From NCBI RefSeq assembly GCF_001652275.1, contig NZ_LVZK01000001.1:124001-188000 (forward strand): a DNA stretch of 64,000 bases, given 5' to 3'. Within the stretch, counting starts at the first letter, position 1, and each line of letters starts with the position of its first letter. Both the position numbers and the translations under genes were made by a program. The DNA comes from Peptidiphaga gingivicola (GTDB lineage: Bacteria; Actinomycetota; Actinomycetes; Actinomycetales; Actinomycetaceae). The notes beneath the pieces were generated by a model. That model made no database searches. It was not told the origin of the DNA and was given only the letters and a program-made list of their open reading frames with translations. Of this stretch, positions 34,761 to 42,610 are shown in pieces.

Positions 34761-36128
34761 TCACTCCGCGGGGCGGCGGTGCCGGCCCCAGAAGCCCTCG
34801 GGCGAGAACAACTTCTCGACGACGGCGTCGTAGACCCCCAGGTCGATGAGGATGTCGAAGACGGTGTAGCGGTCGCGGATCATCTGAGCCTTGAAGTGGG
34901 TCTCGCGGAAGCGCTCCCAATCGATCTCGATGAGCTCGGGATGGTATGGCGCGCCCACCGTCTTCAGGCGGTCCATGATCTCCTCGGGCGCCATGAGCTG
35001 GGCGCGCAGCCTCTCGCGCAGCTCGGGCCACTTCTCCTTGAGCAGCTCGATGCGGGCGACGAGCTCTTCGCCTTCGGTCCTCTTCTTGAGGGAGTGGCGC
35101 ACGGCCTCTTCCTGCATCCGGGGCTTGAGGGCGGCGCGCACCTGGGATTCGACCTGCTCGGGGCTCTTGACGGCCGCGAGCGCCCGATCGACGTCGAAGT
35201 CCTCGGCCTCCATCTTGAGGAATTCCTCCCAGATGGCGCACGAGGCGACCGTTCCGACCCCGACCTTGAATCCGTGCGAAAGCGGGGGCTCCCAATCCAG
35301 CCCGTGGCCTTCCATCTCCCACACGTGCGAGAACTGGTGGCCGGCGCCGGAGGCCGAACGCGAGGACTGGCCGGCCTGCATCGCGAGACCGGACATGAGG
35401 TTGCCCTCCATGAGGCCCTCGATGGCCTTCTTGTCGCCGTTCCCGATGGCTTCGGGGTCGGCGAGGGAGCCGCGCAGCGGGCCCTGGACCATGTTCCACA
35501 CGTACTCGTTGATCGGTTCGATCCCCAGGGCGTCGGCGAGGATCCAGTCCGCGCCGGCCGGGATCTTCTCGATGAGGTCGCCGTATCCGGTGGCGGTCAG
35601 GCGCTTGGGCGCGTTGCATACGACGTCGTTGTCCGCGACGAGGCCGGCGGGGCCGGGGCACGAGCGGGTGATCTTGAAGCCGTCGCGGGAGATGGACGCG
35701 CCGAAGGCGGCGAAGCCGTCGACGGAGGCGGCCGTGCACACGTTCATGTACGGGCGGCCGAGCTCGCCGGAGGCCAGCTTGGCGATGTCGTTGAGCGTGC
35801 CCGCTCCGATCGAGCACACGACCGTGTCCTCGAGCGGCTCGATGTGCTTGCGCAGAATCTCGACGTTCTTGTAGTCGCCGTAAAGCGTGGGCTTTCCGGG
35901 GAAAATATACGGTTCTTGGGCGAATTCGACCCCCGCCGCCTTGAGGGAGGCGACCACTTCCTCGCCGGTCGCGCCGAAGGTGTTTTCGTCTGCCACGACA
36001 AGGGCCTTCGCCCCCGGGAACAGCTTGGCGAACATTTCGCCCGTCTGGCTGGTGACGCCGTCGCCGAAGACGATGTCCTTTGTCTCGACGGCCGTCTTGA
36101 GAGCCTTTTCGATGAGATCGCTCGACAT
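34761..36128 (-). CDS. araM: sn-glycerol-1-phosphate dehydrogenase (AraM family)
   Basis: 455 residues, ATG with AAAGGATAGAACA. An iron-containing alcohol dehydrogenase/dehydroquinate-synthase-fold protein of the AraM/EgsA branch. Seen: CSIGAGTLNDIAK (dinucleotide loop), YMNVCTAASVDGFAA, and metal ligands in GYGDLIEK, GAGHQFSHVWEME and LSHGFKVGVG. AraM reduces dihydroxyacetone phosphate to sn-glycerol-1-phosphate and sits in the Bacillus ara operon. Archaeal-type lipid synthesis is not implied; the real substrate here is uncertain. Confidence 0.9.
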   Translation of the reverse strand: MSSDLIEKALKTAVETKDIVFGDGVTSQTGEMFAKLFPGAKALVVADENTFGATGEEVVASLKAAGVEFAQEPYIFPGKPTLYGDYKNVEILRKHIEPLEDTVVCSIGAGTLNDIAKLASGELGRPYMNVCTAASVDGFAAFGASISRDGFKITRSCPGPAGLVADNDVVCNAPKRLTATGYGDLIEKIPAGADWILADALGIEPINEYVWNMVQGPLRGSLADPEAIGNGDKKAIEGLMEGNLMSGLAMQAGQSSRSASGAGHQFSHVWEMEGHGLDWEPPLSHGFKVGVGTVASCAIWEEFLKMEAEDFDVDRALAAVKSPEQVESQVRAALKPRMQEEAVRHSLKKRTEGEELVARIELLKEKWPELRERLRAQLMAPEEIMDRLKTVGAPYHPELIEIDWERFRETHFKAQMIRDRYTVFDILIDLGVYDAVVEKLFSPEGFWGRHRRPAE

Positions 36129-36228
36129 TGTTCTATCCTTTCCCTTTCGTGCCTTCCAGGCTTGCCGCGCCAATCCCGATGCTTGCTGCGCAAGGCCCTT
36201 CCGGCTCTGTGGTTGAACTTGTGATGCG

Positions 36229-36260
36229 GCCCGGGGCCCTCCTGACGGAAAGCCCCGGGC
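36229..36260 (-). terminator. Hairpin between FGGY kinase and araM genes
   Basis: GCCCGGGGC (36229-36237) pairs with GCCCCGGGC (36252-36260) across a 14-base loop, 8 bp after the kinase stop. There is no U-tract. It could be an attenuator or a processing site inside the operon. Confidence 0.55.
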
Positions 36261-36267
36261 TCGCGGA

Positions 36268-37866
36268 TCATTCGGCTGCTGCGTGCTCGGCGGCGACGTG
36301 GTCGACCGTCTCGTGAATAAGGCCTTGCACCAGCGGGAACTGCTTGCAGTACTGATCGGCGTAGAACTTGTACTGCTCGTGCCTCTCGGCGTCGGGCTCA
36401 ATGCGCTCGCGCTCGTGGACCATCGCGTCGGCGGCCTCCTGGACCGACCCGTACAGGCCCGCGCCGGCGGCGGCGAGGATGCACGAGCCGAGTGTGACCG
36501 CGTCGCCCACCTCGGTCAGCGTGATCGGAACGCCGGTGACGTCGGAGTGCATCTGCGTCCACATGCGGGACTTCGTCGCGCCGCCGCAGGCCACAAATTC
36601 CTGAACCTCGAATCCGGCTTCGCGCAGCTTGCGCAGGTTGGCTTCGACGCCGTAGCAGACGGCCTCCTGGATTGCGCGGTACATGTGCTCGCGGCTGTGG
36701 GCGAGCGAGAGCCCCGTGAAGACGCCGCGGGCCTTGGAGTCGGAGTAGGGCGTGCGGTTGCCCTGGAAGAACTCGTTGATGACGAGGCCGTCGCAGCCGA
36801 TCGGGATGTCCGCCGAACGCTGGTTGAGGATGTCGTAGGCGTTGAGGCCGGTCTGCTCGGCCGCCAGGTTGATGTCCGGGCAGAAGTTGTCCTTGAACCA
36901 CTTGAGCACGGACCCGGAGGAGACCAGCGAGATCTCGACCGTGTACTGGCCGGGGACGACGCCGTCGGTGTAGCCGCCGAAGAAGCCGGGGCCGGAGACG
37001 GGGTCGGGCGACTGGCCGGACATGACGTGCGAGGAGCCGGTCACCAGCGACATCTTACCCGGGCGCAGCACGTTGAGGCCGATCTGGCCGTGCCACGCGT
37101 CGCCGCCGCCTTGGGCGACGGGCGTGCCGGGAATGAGGTCGAGGGCCTCGGCCGCGGACTTCGACAGCCCGCCGACGAGCACGCCCAGGTCGTTGACCAC
37201 GGTGGGGAGCTTGTCAAACACGTCCCCTGCGCCGGCCTCTTCGTAGAGGTCGGCGGGCCAGCCGCCGTTGTCGCGGTCGTAGTACATGCGGTGGGCGGCC
37301 GTGTTGATGTTCTGCGTCCACTCGCCGGTCAGCTTGAAGGTGAGCCAGTCGGGCGCATCCACGAGGCGGTATGCCTTGTCGTAGGTCTCGCGCTCGTTTT
37401 CGCGCAGCCATGCGGCCTTGAAGGGGAACCATTCGGCGGTCGGCGGCAGGGTGCCGTTTCCGGTGTACCGCCGAGCGGGCGACTTCGTGTCGGCGACGCG
37501 GGCCGCCTGCTCCGTTGCCCGGACGTCCATCCACATGATCGCCGGACGCAGGGCTTCGCCGCCATGGTCGAGGGCGACGACGGTCATCGTCGTCGCATCG
37601 TAGGAAATGCCTTTGATCTCGTGGGGCTGGACGCCCGAACGCTGCATGACGCTGTGAACCGAGGCGCGAAGGGCGTTCCACCAGTCGGTGGGCGACTGCT
37701 CAGCCCAGCCCGGCGCCGGGTGCGTGGTCTTGTATGCCGTCGCTGCGAATGCCACGGGCGCTCCGGTGAGATCGAAGATTCCGACTCGGCACGACTCCGT
37801 GCCGAAGTCGATGCCCATGACGTAGGGGCCGCCGGTGAGTGAGTTGGTGTTGTTGAAAACAGACAA
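36268..37866 (-). CDS. FGGY-family carbohydrate kinase (ribulokinase-like)
   Basis: 532 residues. The TTG at 37864-37866 was chosen because a GCGGAGG site lies five bases upstream and no better start exists before the conserved VMGIDFGTESCRVGIFD. Other motifs: GISYDATTMTVVAL, GGGDAWHGQIGLNVL, and ACGGATKSRMWTQMH in the C-terminal domain. It is closer to the D-ribulose/ribulokinase-like branch than to the tandem pair at 27786/29368. It is the third of four FGGY kinases in the cluster. Substrate unknown. Confidence 0.88.
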   Translation of the reverse strand: MSVFNNTNSLTGGPYVMGIDFGTESCRVGIFDLTGAPVAFAATAYKTTHPAPGWAEQSPTDWWNALRASVHSVMQRSGVQPHEIKGISYDATTMTVVALDHGGEALRPAIMWMDVRATEQAARVADTKSPARRYTGNGTLPPTAEWFPFKAAWLRENERETYDKAYRLVDAPDWLTFKLTGEWTQNINTAAHRMYYDRDNGGWPADLYEEAGAGDVFDKLPTVVNDLGVLVGGLSKSAAEALDLIPGTPVAQGGGDAWHGQIGLNVLRPGKMSLVTGSSHVMSGQSPDPVSGPGFFGGYTDGVVPGQYTVEISLVSSGSVLKWFKDNFCPDINLAAEQTGLNAYDILNQRSADIPIGCDGLVINEFFQGNRTPYSDSKARGVFTGLSLAHSREHMYRAIQEAVCYGVEANLRKLREAGFEVQEFVACGGATKSRMWTQMHSDVTGVPITLTEVGDAVTLGSCILAAAGAGLYGSVQEAADAMVHERERIEPDAERHEQYKFYADQYCKQFPLVQGLIHETVDHVAAEHAAAE

Positions 37867-37904
37867 GGAAACCTCCGCGCTGAAGTTCGTATGTGTTTGA
37901 CAGT

Positions 37905-38753
37905 TCACTCGTCCGCGTCGGACCAGCCCCATTCGAGGCGGACGGCCTCGGGAATGAGATGGTCGATGCGGTCGAGGACGAATGTGGGCTGATCGGCCGG
38001 ATCCAGGGCTTCTGCCTCTTCCAGCGTCGAATCGCCGGTCAAAAGCAGGCACGAAACCATGTTCGTCTTAATGGCCATGCCGATGTCGGTCATGAGGCGG
38101 TCGCCCACCATCATGCAGTTGGCCGGATCGACGTCCAGGCCGTCGATCGCCGCCGAAAGCATGGTGGCCTCGGGCTTGCCCATGTTCGCCTGGCACTTGG
38201 CTCCGGTGCAGGCTTCGATGGCCGCCACGATGGTGGCGGCGTCGGGTTCGCCGCGCCCGCCCGGGAAGGGGCAGTAGCGGTCGGGGTTGGTCGTGATGAG
38301 GAATGCCCTCTTGTGGAACCAGATGGCGTCGAATGCGATCTGGAGCTTCCGGTACTCGAAGGTCCGGTCGTAGGAGGCGATGACGATGTCGATCTTCTCC
38401 GGGTCCTCGCTCATGGCGATGCCCGCCTCCGCGAGGGCCTTCTTGAGGGGCTCTTCGGAGATGGGGAAGACGACGGCGTCGGGATGGTTCGCCTTGAGCC
38501 AGCGGACCGTTGTGACGACGGTGTTGGCGATTTCCTCAATCGGCGTGGGAATCCCGAGCTTTCCGAGCTTTTCCAGATAAAGCTGCGGGTCCTTCGTCGG
38601 GTTGTTCGACAAGAAGCGCACGGGCCTGCCCAGCTCGCGCAGCCCTTCGATGAGCCGCTTGGCGCCGGGCAACAGGTCGTCACCCAGATAAATGGTGCCG
38701 TCCATGTCGAAAATGTAGGCGTCGTAGAGCCTGTCAGGAGATGTGCGCCTCAC
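37905..38753 (-). CDS. HAD-IIA phosphatase, NagD/AraL-like
   Basis: 282 residues, GTG with GAGAGGAACGCA. Haloacid-dehalogenase phosphatase of the NagD/p-nitrophenylphosphatase class: motif I YIFDMDGTIYLGD, motif II FLSNNPTKD, motif III Lys in NMGKPEATM, motif IV MVGDRLMTDIGMA. Relatives dephosphorylate small sugar or glycerol phosphates. In the Bacillus ara operon a similar protein (AraL) lies next to AraM and is thought to remove toxic sugar phosphates. The same pairing here suggests an overflow or housecleaning role. It is 38 bp upstream of the FGGY kinase. Confidence 0.88.
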   Translation of the reverse strand: MRRTSPDRLYDAYIFDMDGTIYLGDDLLPGAKRLIEGLRELGRPVRFLSNNPTKDPQLYLEKLGKLGIPTPIEEIANTVVTTVRWLKANHPDAVVFPISEEPLKKALAEAGIAMSEDPEKIDIVIASYDRTFEYRKLQIAFDAIWFHKRAFLITTNPDRYCPFPGGRGEPDAATIVAAIEACTGAKCQANMGKPEATMLSAAIDGLDVDPANCMMVGDRLMTDIGMAIKTNMVSCLLLTGDSTLEEAEALDPADQPTFVLDRIDHLIPEAVRLEWGWSDADE

Positions 38754-38880
38754 TGCGTTCCTCTCTCGAGTCTTCCGGATTTCGAATTTCGACCCTGAGC
38801 TTCAGCCCTGCGCTTCGATCATTGGCGTGACAATGATTCGAATGCGTGAATTTGAAGCGCACGGCATTTTGAAGGGCGGG

Positions 38881-38916
38881 CCTCGGGCCGGGGCGGGTCG
38901 CTGCCCCGGCCCGAGG
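38881..38916 (-). terminator. Strong hairpin after the permease-like gene
   Basis: Perfect 14-bp stem, CCTCGGGCCGGGGC (38881-38894) and GCCCCGGCCCGAGG (38903-38916), with an eight-base loop, 5 bp past the stop at 38922. On the minus strand the hairpin follows TAAAAGCC. It probably limits transcription into the phosphatase gene. Confidence 0.75.
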
Positions 38917-38921
38917 GGCTT

Positions 38922-39956
38922 TTAGAACAGCGCCGCCAGGGAAACCACAATCGTGTTGCAGATCCAGATCGACGCCGCCGGGGGATCAATGTGGGACGTG
39001 CCGCGGTTGTACCAGAGCCTGGCGAAGAACTCGCAGACGAAGGCGTTGAAGATGCCGAAGATGCCTGCGATCACCAAGGCGAGGGTTGCCATGGTCCAAG
39101 TCTTCGAATCCCACGTCGCGGTGGCCGTCCACTTGAAGTCGTCACCCATGAGGACGGGAAAGAACTGAACGGCCGCCAACCCGGCGATGTTCGTCACGTG
39201 GTGCTGAACCGGCATGTTGCGGTTAGTGATGAGGAACAGGATAATGACTGCCGAAATACCGAACGCGAAGGTGTTGGCAAAGGCTGCACCTCCAGGGACG
39301 TTGGCGGCCAAGAAGATCGACACAGCTCCTGCGAAGATGCCGAAAAGCGAACCGATGGCGATGAGAGGGCCGCGGTGCTCCTGCCACTCCAGCCAGCGGC
39401 CGTTCGGGCCGGGCTTAATCTTCTCGAGGAAGGTCTTAGCTCCGGGAGCGAAGGCGTGGGGCGAATGCAACGAGCCCTTGACGAGGCCCTTGCCGGGATC
39501 GCCGCCGAAGACGATGCGCGCGACGATGCCGGAAATGAGAACCGTCAGGGCGACGGAATCGGTGTGGCCGCCGAACCACGGAATCTTCGAAATACCGATC
39601 TGGACGATGTAGCCGAAGATGCCGAAGATGGAGCCGACGTAGATGACGTCGGGGCGTCCAAGGCCGGCCAGCGGGGAGTTGACGTCCTTGCCGTCTTCCA
39701 TATATCCCTTGTATCTGGCGTAAACCGCCGCTGCCGCGCCTCCGGCGAAGGCGATATGCGGGCCCATGAAAGGGCCGAACGATATGTAGTCGAAGCCGAA
39801 GGAGTTTCCGGTGGCGGCGAAGACGCCCCACGATGCGAGTACGCAGAAGCCGGTGAGAACGAAGGCGTAGTTGCCTCCGATTGCAGCACCGACAGCGCCG
39901 CCCGCGATAGCGGCGAGGAGTCCGAATAAGAAGACTCCCAGCGAAGCTGTAAACAT
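38922..39956 (-). CDS. Multi-spanning membrane protein, candidate substrate permease
   Basis: 344 residues, ATG with AAAAGGAACATCG. About nine to ten hydrophobic segments rich in Gly/Ala/Phe (GVFLFGLLAAIAGGAVGAAI, YAFVLTGFCVLASWGVFAA, AVIILFLITN, TLALVIAGIFGIFNAFV). A long polar loop near residues 155-205 contains GGDPGKGLVKGSLHSPHAFA. It fits no transporter family I recognise (no MFS, ABC, PTS or SSS motifs). It is the only transport-like gene of the catabolic cluster, directly after rpiB, so a role in uptake or vectorial handling of the substrate is inferred. Confidence 0.75.
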   Translation of the reverse strand: MFTASLGVFLFGLLAAIAGGAVGAAIGGNYAFVLTGFCVLASWGVFAATGNSFGFDYISFGPFMGPHIAFAGGAAAAVYARYKGYMEDGKDVNSPLAGLGRPDVIYVGSIFGIFGYIVQIGISKIPWFGGHTDSVALTVLISGIVARIVFGGDPGKGLVKGSLHSPHAFAPGAKTFLEKIKPGPNGRWLEWQEHRGPLIAIGSLFGIFAGAVSIFLAANVPGGAAFANTFAFGISAVIILFLITNRNMPVQHHVTNIAGLAAVQFFPVLMGDDFKWTATATWDSKTWTMATLALVIAGIFGIFNAFVCEFFARLWYNRGTSHIDPPAASIWICNTIVVSLAALF

Positions 39957-40076
39957 CGATGTTCCTTTTAGGTCGGGCGGATGAGACATCCGCTAGGTGT
40001 GGTCCGCGATTCCCGACAAAGGCAATCGCGCGAGTTTTTCGAGGCCCCTTCCCTTCGAGGGACGTCGAAAGCAGTT

Positions 40077-40544
40077 CTAGCAGCCAGCCGAACCGTTTTC
40101 GTATTCTACAAGGACGTCAACGTTGGCTTTCGAGTGCGACGAGGGGTCGAATTCGTAGCCGAGGAACTCGCGAGCAAGCCTTCTGGCGAGCTCGAGCCCG
40201 ATGACGCGCTGGCCGAGGCACAAAACGTGTGCGTCGTTGGAAAGAATGAGCCGTTCTACGGAGAAGCTGTCGTGCGCCGTGCTCGCGCGAATGCCGGGGA
40301 CCTTGTTCGCAGATATGGCCATGCCCATGCCCGTCCCGCAGCAGAAGATCCCGCGGTCGGCCTTCCCTTCCGCAATGAGCCGGGCGCCGGCGACGCCGAC
40401 ATGCGGGTAAGGGGTCTTATCGCCTTCCTTGACGCCGACGTCGATGATCTCGTCGACGCGCTCGTCCTGCTCGAGGTCCCTCTTGATGGCTTCTTTGTAG
40501 TCGTATCCTGCGAAATCCGCAGCGACGACGATGCGCAATCCCAT
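40077..40544 (-). CDS. rpiB: Ribose-5-phosphate isomerase B / LacAB-RpiB family isomerase
   Basis: 155 residues, ATG with CAAGGAAGGGCACAAC. RpiB fold: [46 protein letters not shown] with the catalytic-type Cys at about 69 and the CGTG anion-binding turn, then [11 protein letters not shown]. RpiB relatives also isomerise tetrulose phosphates in erythritol or threitol catabolism, so the physiological substrate may not be ribose-5-phosphate. It is the first catabolic gene after the regulator. Confidence 0.9.
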   Translation of the reverse strand: MGLRIVVAADFAGYDYKEAIKRDLEQDERVDEIIDVGVKEGDKTPYPHVGVAGARLIAEGKADRGIFCCGTGMGMAISANKVPGIRASTAHDSFSVERLILSNDAHVLCLGQRVIGLELARRLAREFLGYEFDPSSHSKANVDVLVEYENGSAGC

Positions 40545-40716
40545 GTTGTGCCCTTCCTTGCGACACTCTGTGTCAGCCAATCTGGGAACGCGTGCATTCC
40601 CACCTCGGCTGAGGCGACTCGTTGTTCAAAAAGAGTAACACCGGTTGTGTGAATCTTTTCGCATCCAATGTTAGTTTGGACATACTTCTAGTTAAGTTAA
40701 CCGTTTCGAGAAGATG

Positions 40717-40733
40717 TGCAAATCATTTTTGCA
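40717..40733. promoter_or_regulatory. Candidate operator, TGCAAA-N5-TTTGCA
   Basis: TGCAAATCATTTTTGCA is a 17-bp inverted repeat with six-base arms in the AT-rich zone 173 bp upstream of rpiB. Site size fits a dimeric repressor such as a DeoR- or LacI-type protein. Whether the DeoR-type regulator encoded at 41372 uses it is unknown. Confidence 0.4.
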
Positions 40734-40840
40734 ACGATGTGCTGGCCATTTTTCGTTGACATGGCGCGAAATACAGTCAATTGAACGTTGTCGTATCTTT
40801 CAAGGTCCCTCTATTTGAGCACGCAATAAGGCGGCAGCCC

Positions 40841-40933
40841 GATTCACACCATGCCTGTTAATCGCCCCGTCAGCGTCGCGATACGTGAGGTCGGGTGTCG
40901 GTTCGATTCACACCATGCCTGTTAATCGCCCCG
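40841..40933. repeat. Direct repeat pair, 29 bp with 35-bp spacer
   Basis: Two exact copies at 40841-40869 and 40905-40933, each beginning GATTCACACCATGCC and ending AATCGCCCCG, separated by 35 bases. The unit is not palindromic. There is no third copy and no cas gene in the window. Confidence 0.85.
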
Positions 40934-41371
40934 ACGACGGCGAACTCGACAAGCCGCTCGCAACCCCGGTCACTAACTGCCCGCGCGTTGCCCCCGCACG
41001 TCGGTCGCGACGCTCCCGCGAACCCCGGTTGCCGACCCCCGTCCACGGGCCACGCGCGTGATGACAACCGTGCTGAGACGGTCGCCTGCAATCCACTGAT
41101 TGACCGCGGACCACGCGCGTGATGACCACCGGAAGGATCTGTCGGACGCCGGCGGGCTCGGTTGCGTCCGCGACGTCACGCCAGGCGGCGGCGCTCTGGG
41201 GCACGGAAAGCGCTTAGCTGCCGTATAACGACCGAAGACAGGAAGCTTTGGCGCAGGCACTGACACCGAGCGGCGTCGACGTCACCGCCGAACTCGCACC
41301 CAAAGCCGCTGCGGAACTCACAGCCTCAACCGCAGCCATGGCCGCATTGGAAGCCGCCGCCATGGCCGCCG

Positions 41372-42199
41372 TCAAACCCGCGCGCTCTCTGCCCGCGGCG
41401 CGACGGTCACATCCACCTCGGCGTCGCGCATCCGGGCGACGAGCTCCTTCGGCGTCTCCGAGTCGACGACGACGGTCGTGAACTCGGCCATTTTGGCGAA
41501 GCGATAAAGCGCTTTGCGGGCGAATTTCGTGTGATCGAGGAGGAGAATCCGGGTTTCGGCCGATTCCAGCATCGCGCGTTTGACGGCGACGATTTCCTCG
41601 TAGGGGTGGAAGCAGCTCCAGTCCGAAATTCCCGAGGCTGAAACCATCGCGAAATTGGCGTGCATCTGACCGATCATGTCGACGGCGGCCGCGCCGACGA
41701 GGCTCTCTGCCCACTCTCTGTAGGCGCCGCCGACGATGATGAGATTTTCCGCGCCCGAACGCCCGGCCTCCTCCGCCACGAGCAGTGAGTTGGTGACGAT
41801 GGACATCGAGGCTATGTCCCGCAGCGCGCGCACCACCCACACGCCCGACGTCGAATCGTCAAGCATGATTGAGCTGCCCGAAGGCACCATTGCGGCAGCG
41901 CAGGCTCCGATCTGCTCCTTGGCGGCCTCGCTCTGGTCCAGGCGAAACCTCGCGGAAGCCTCCTGCAGACCCGACGCCTTGGCAACCACTTTCCCGTTGT
42001 GGCGCTGGAGCATGCCGGCTTCCTCCAGCCAGGAGACGTCGCGGTAGATCGTCATCGACGAGACGCCCTGATCGTCGGCGAGCTCTTCGACGCTGACCGC
42101 GCCCTTTTTGATGACCAGCTCCGCCACTCGGGCGCGCCGGCTGCCCGGACTGTCTGCAGATTTGGCAGAACCCTCGTCGAAAGCGATTGGAAGCCTCAC
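41372..42199 (-). CDS. DeoR/GlpR-family transcriptional regulator
   Basis: 275 residues. The GTG at 42197-42199 was chosen for the CAGGAGG site five bases upstream. N-terminal HTH: VSVEELADDQGVSSMTIYRD, then LEEAGMLQRHNGKV. The C-terminal DeoR effector domain shows IMLDDSTSGVWVV, MSIVTNSLLVAEE and ILLLDHTKFARKALYRF. Such proteins bind phosphorylated sugars and control adjacent catabolic genes. It precedes the twelve-gene cluster on the same strand, separated by the 827-bp regulatory region, and is the probable local regulator. Confidence 0.9.
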   Translation of the reverse strand: MRLPIAFDEGSAKSADSPGSRRARVAELVIKKGAVSVEELADDQGVSSMTIYRDVSWLEEAGMLQRHNGKVVAKASGLQEASARFRLDQSEAAKEQIGACAAAMVPSGSSIMLDDSTSGVWVVRALRDIASMSIVTNSLLVAEEAGRSGAENLIIVGGAYREWAESLVGAAAVDMIGQMHANFAMVSASGISDWSCFHPYEEIVAVKRAMLESAETRILLLDHTKFARKALYRFAKMAEFTTVVVDSETPKELVARMRDAEVDVTVAPRAESARV

Positions 42200-42610
42200 G
42201 CGCACCTCCTGTTTCACGGCAGCCTGACCGGGCGTTGCAGCCAAGCCGTTTCACGGCTGCCAAGCTTTTCACGGAAGCTTGGCCGTTGCGCCACAGCAAT
42301 CCAGACTCGCCGCGCATCGGGCCTGCCGCCAACCCTACCCCGGATTCGCCCTTCGTGCGCAGCCGCGGAGCCAACTGCGCAGGGCATAACGGCCGGGGGC
42401 GAAGCCGGTGACGGCCGGATGCCAAGCCGACGGCGGCCGGATGCCAAGCCGACGGCGGCCGGGTGCAAAGCCCCCTTCCCTGAACTTGTGACTCCAACTT
42501 GTGACTCCTCTACAGCGTGGGCTATGGTTTACGTCAATCACGCGATACAGTGCCGTTTCGCCGCGAGAGATCGGGCAGTGCGGCAAACCCATTCCGATCG
42601 AAGGAGAACA
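42200..42610. other. Divergent intergenic region, regulator to cyclase gene
   Basis: 411 bp. Left part: GC-rich with imperfect repeats of CACGGCTGCCAAGC-like words (42240-42290). Middle: the 22-bp tandem repeat at 42394. Right part (42480-42610): less repetitive, holding the promoter and the GGAGAACA ribosome binding site of the cyclase gene. Confidence 0.55.
42394..42475. repeat. 22-bp tandem repeat, about 3.7 units
   Basis: Units at 42394, 42416, 42438 and a partial one at 42460. The second and third are identical (CGGATGCCAAGCCGACGGC...); the outer two are diverged. Period 22 bp. Confidence 0.85.

Larger units (their letters stand above)
40545..41371. other. Upstream regulatory region of the catabolic cluster
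   Basis: 827 bp without a gene. 40620-40800 is distinctly AT-rich, as expected for the main promoter region, and holds the palindrome at 40717 and another, TCAATTGA, near 40780. 40841-40933 carries a 29-bp direct repeat. The words CCACGCGCGTGATGAC at 41049 and 41111 form a second repeated pair. 41210-41371 is GC-rich, next to the stop of the regulator. Confidence 0.6.

Noticed and set aside
40841-40933. CRISPR array
   Set aside because: Only two repeats, non-palindromic, no leader and no cas genes in the window; reported as a direct repeat instead.
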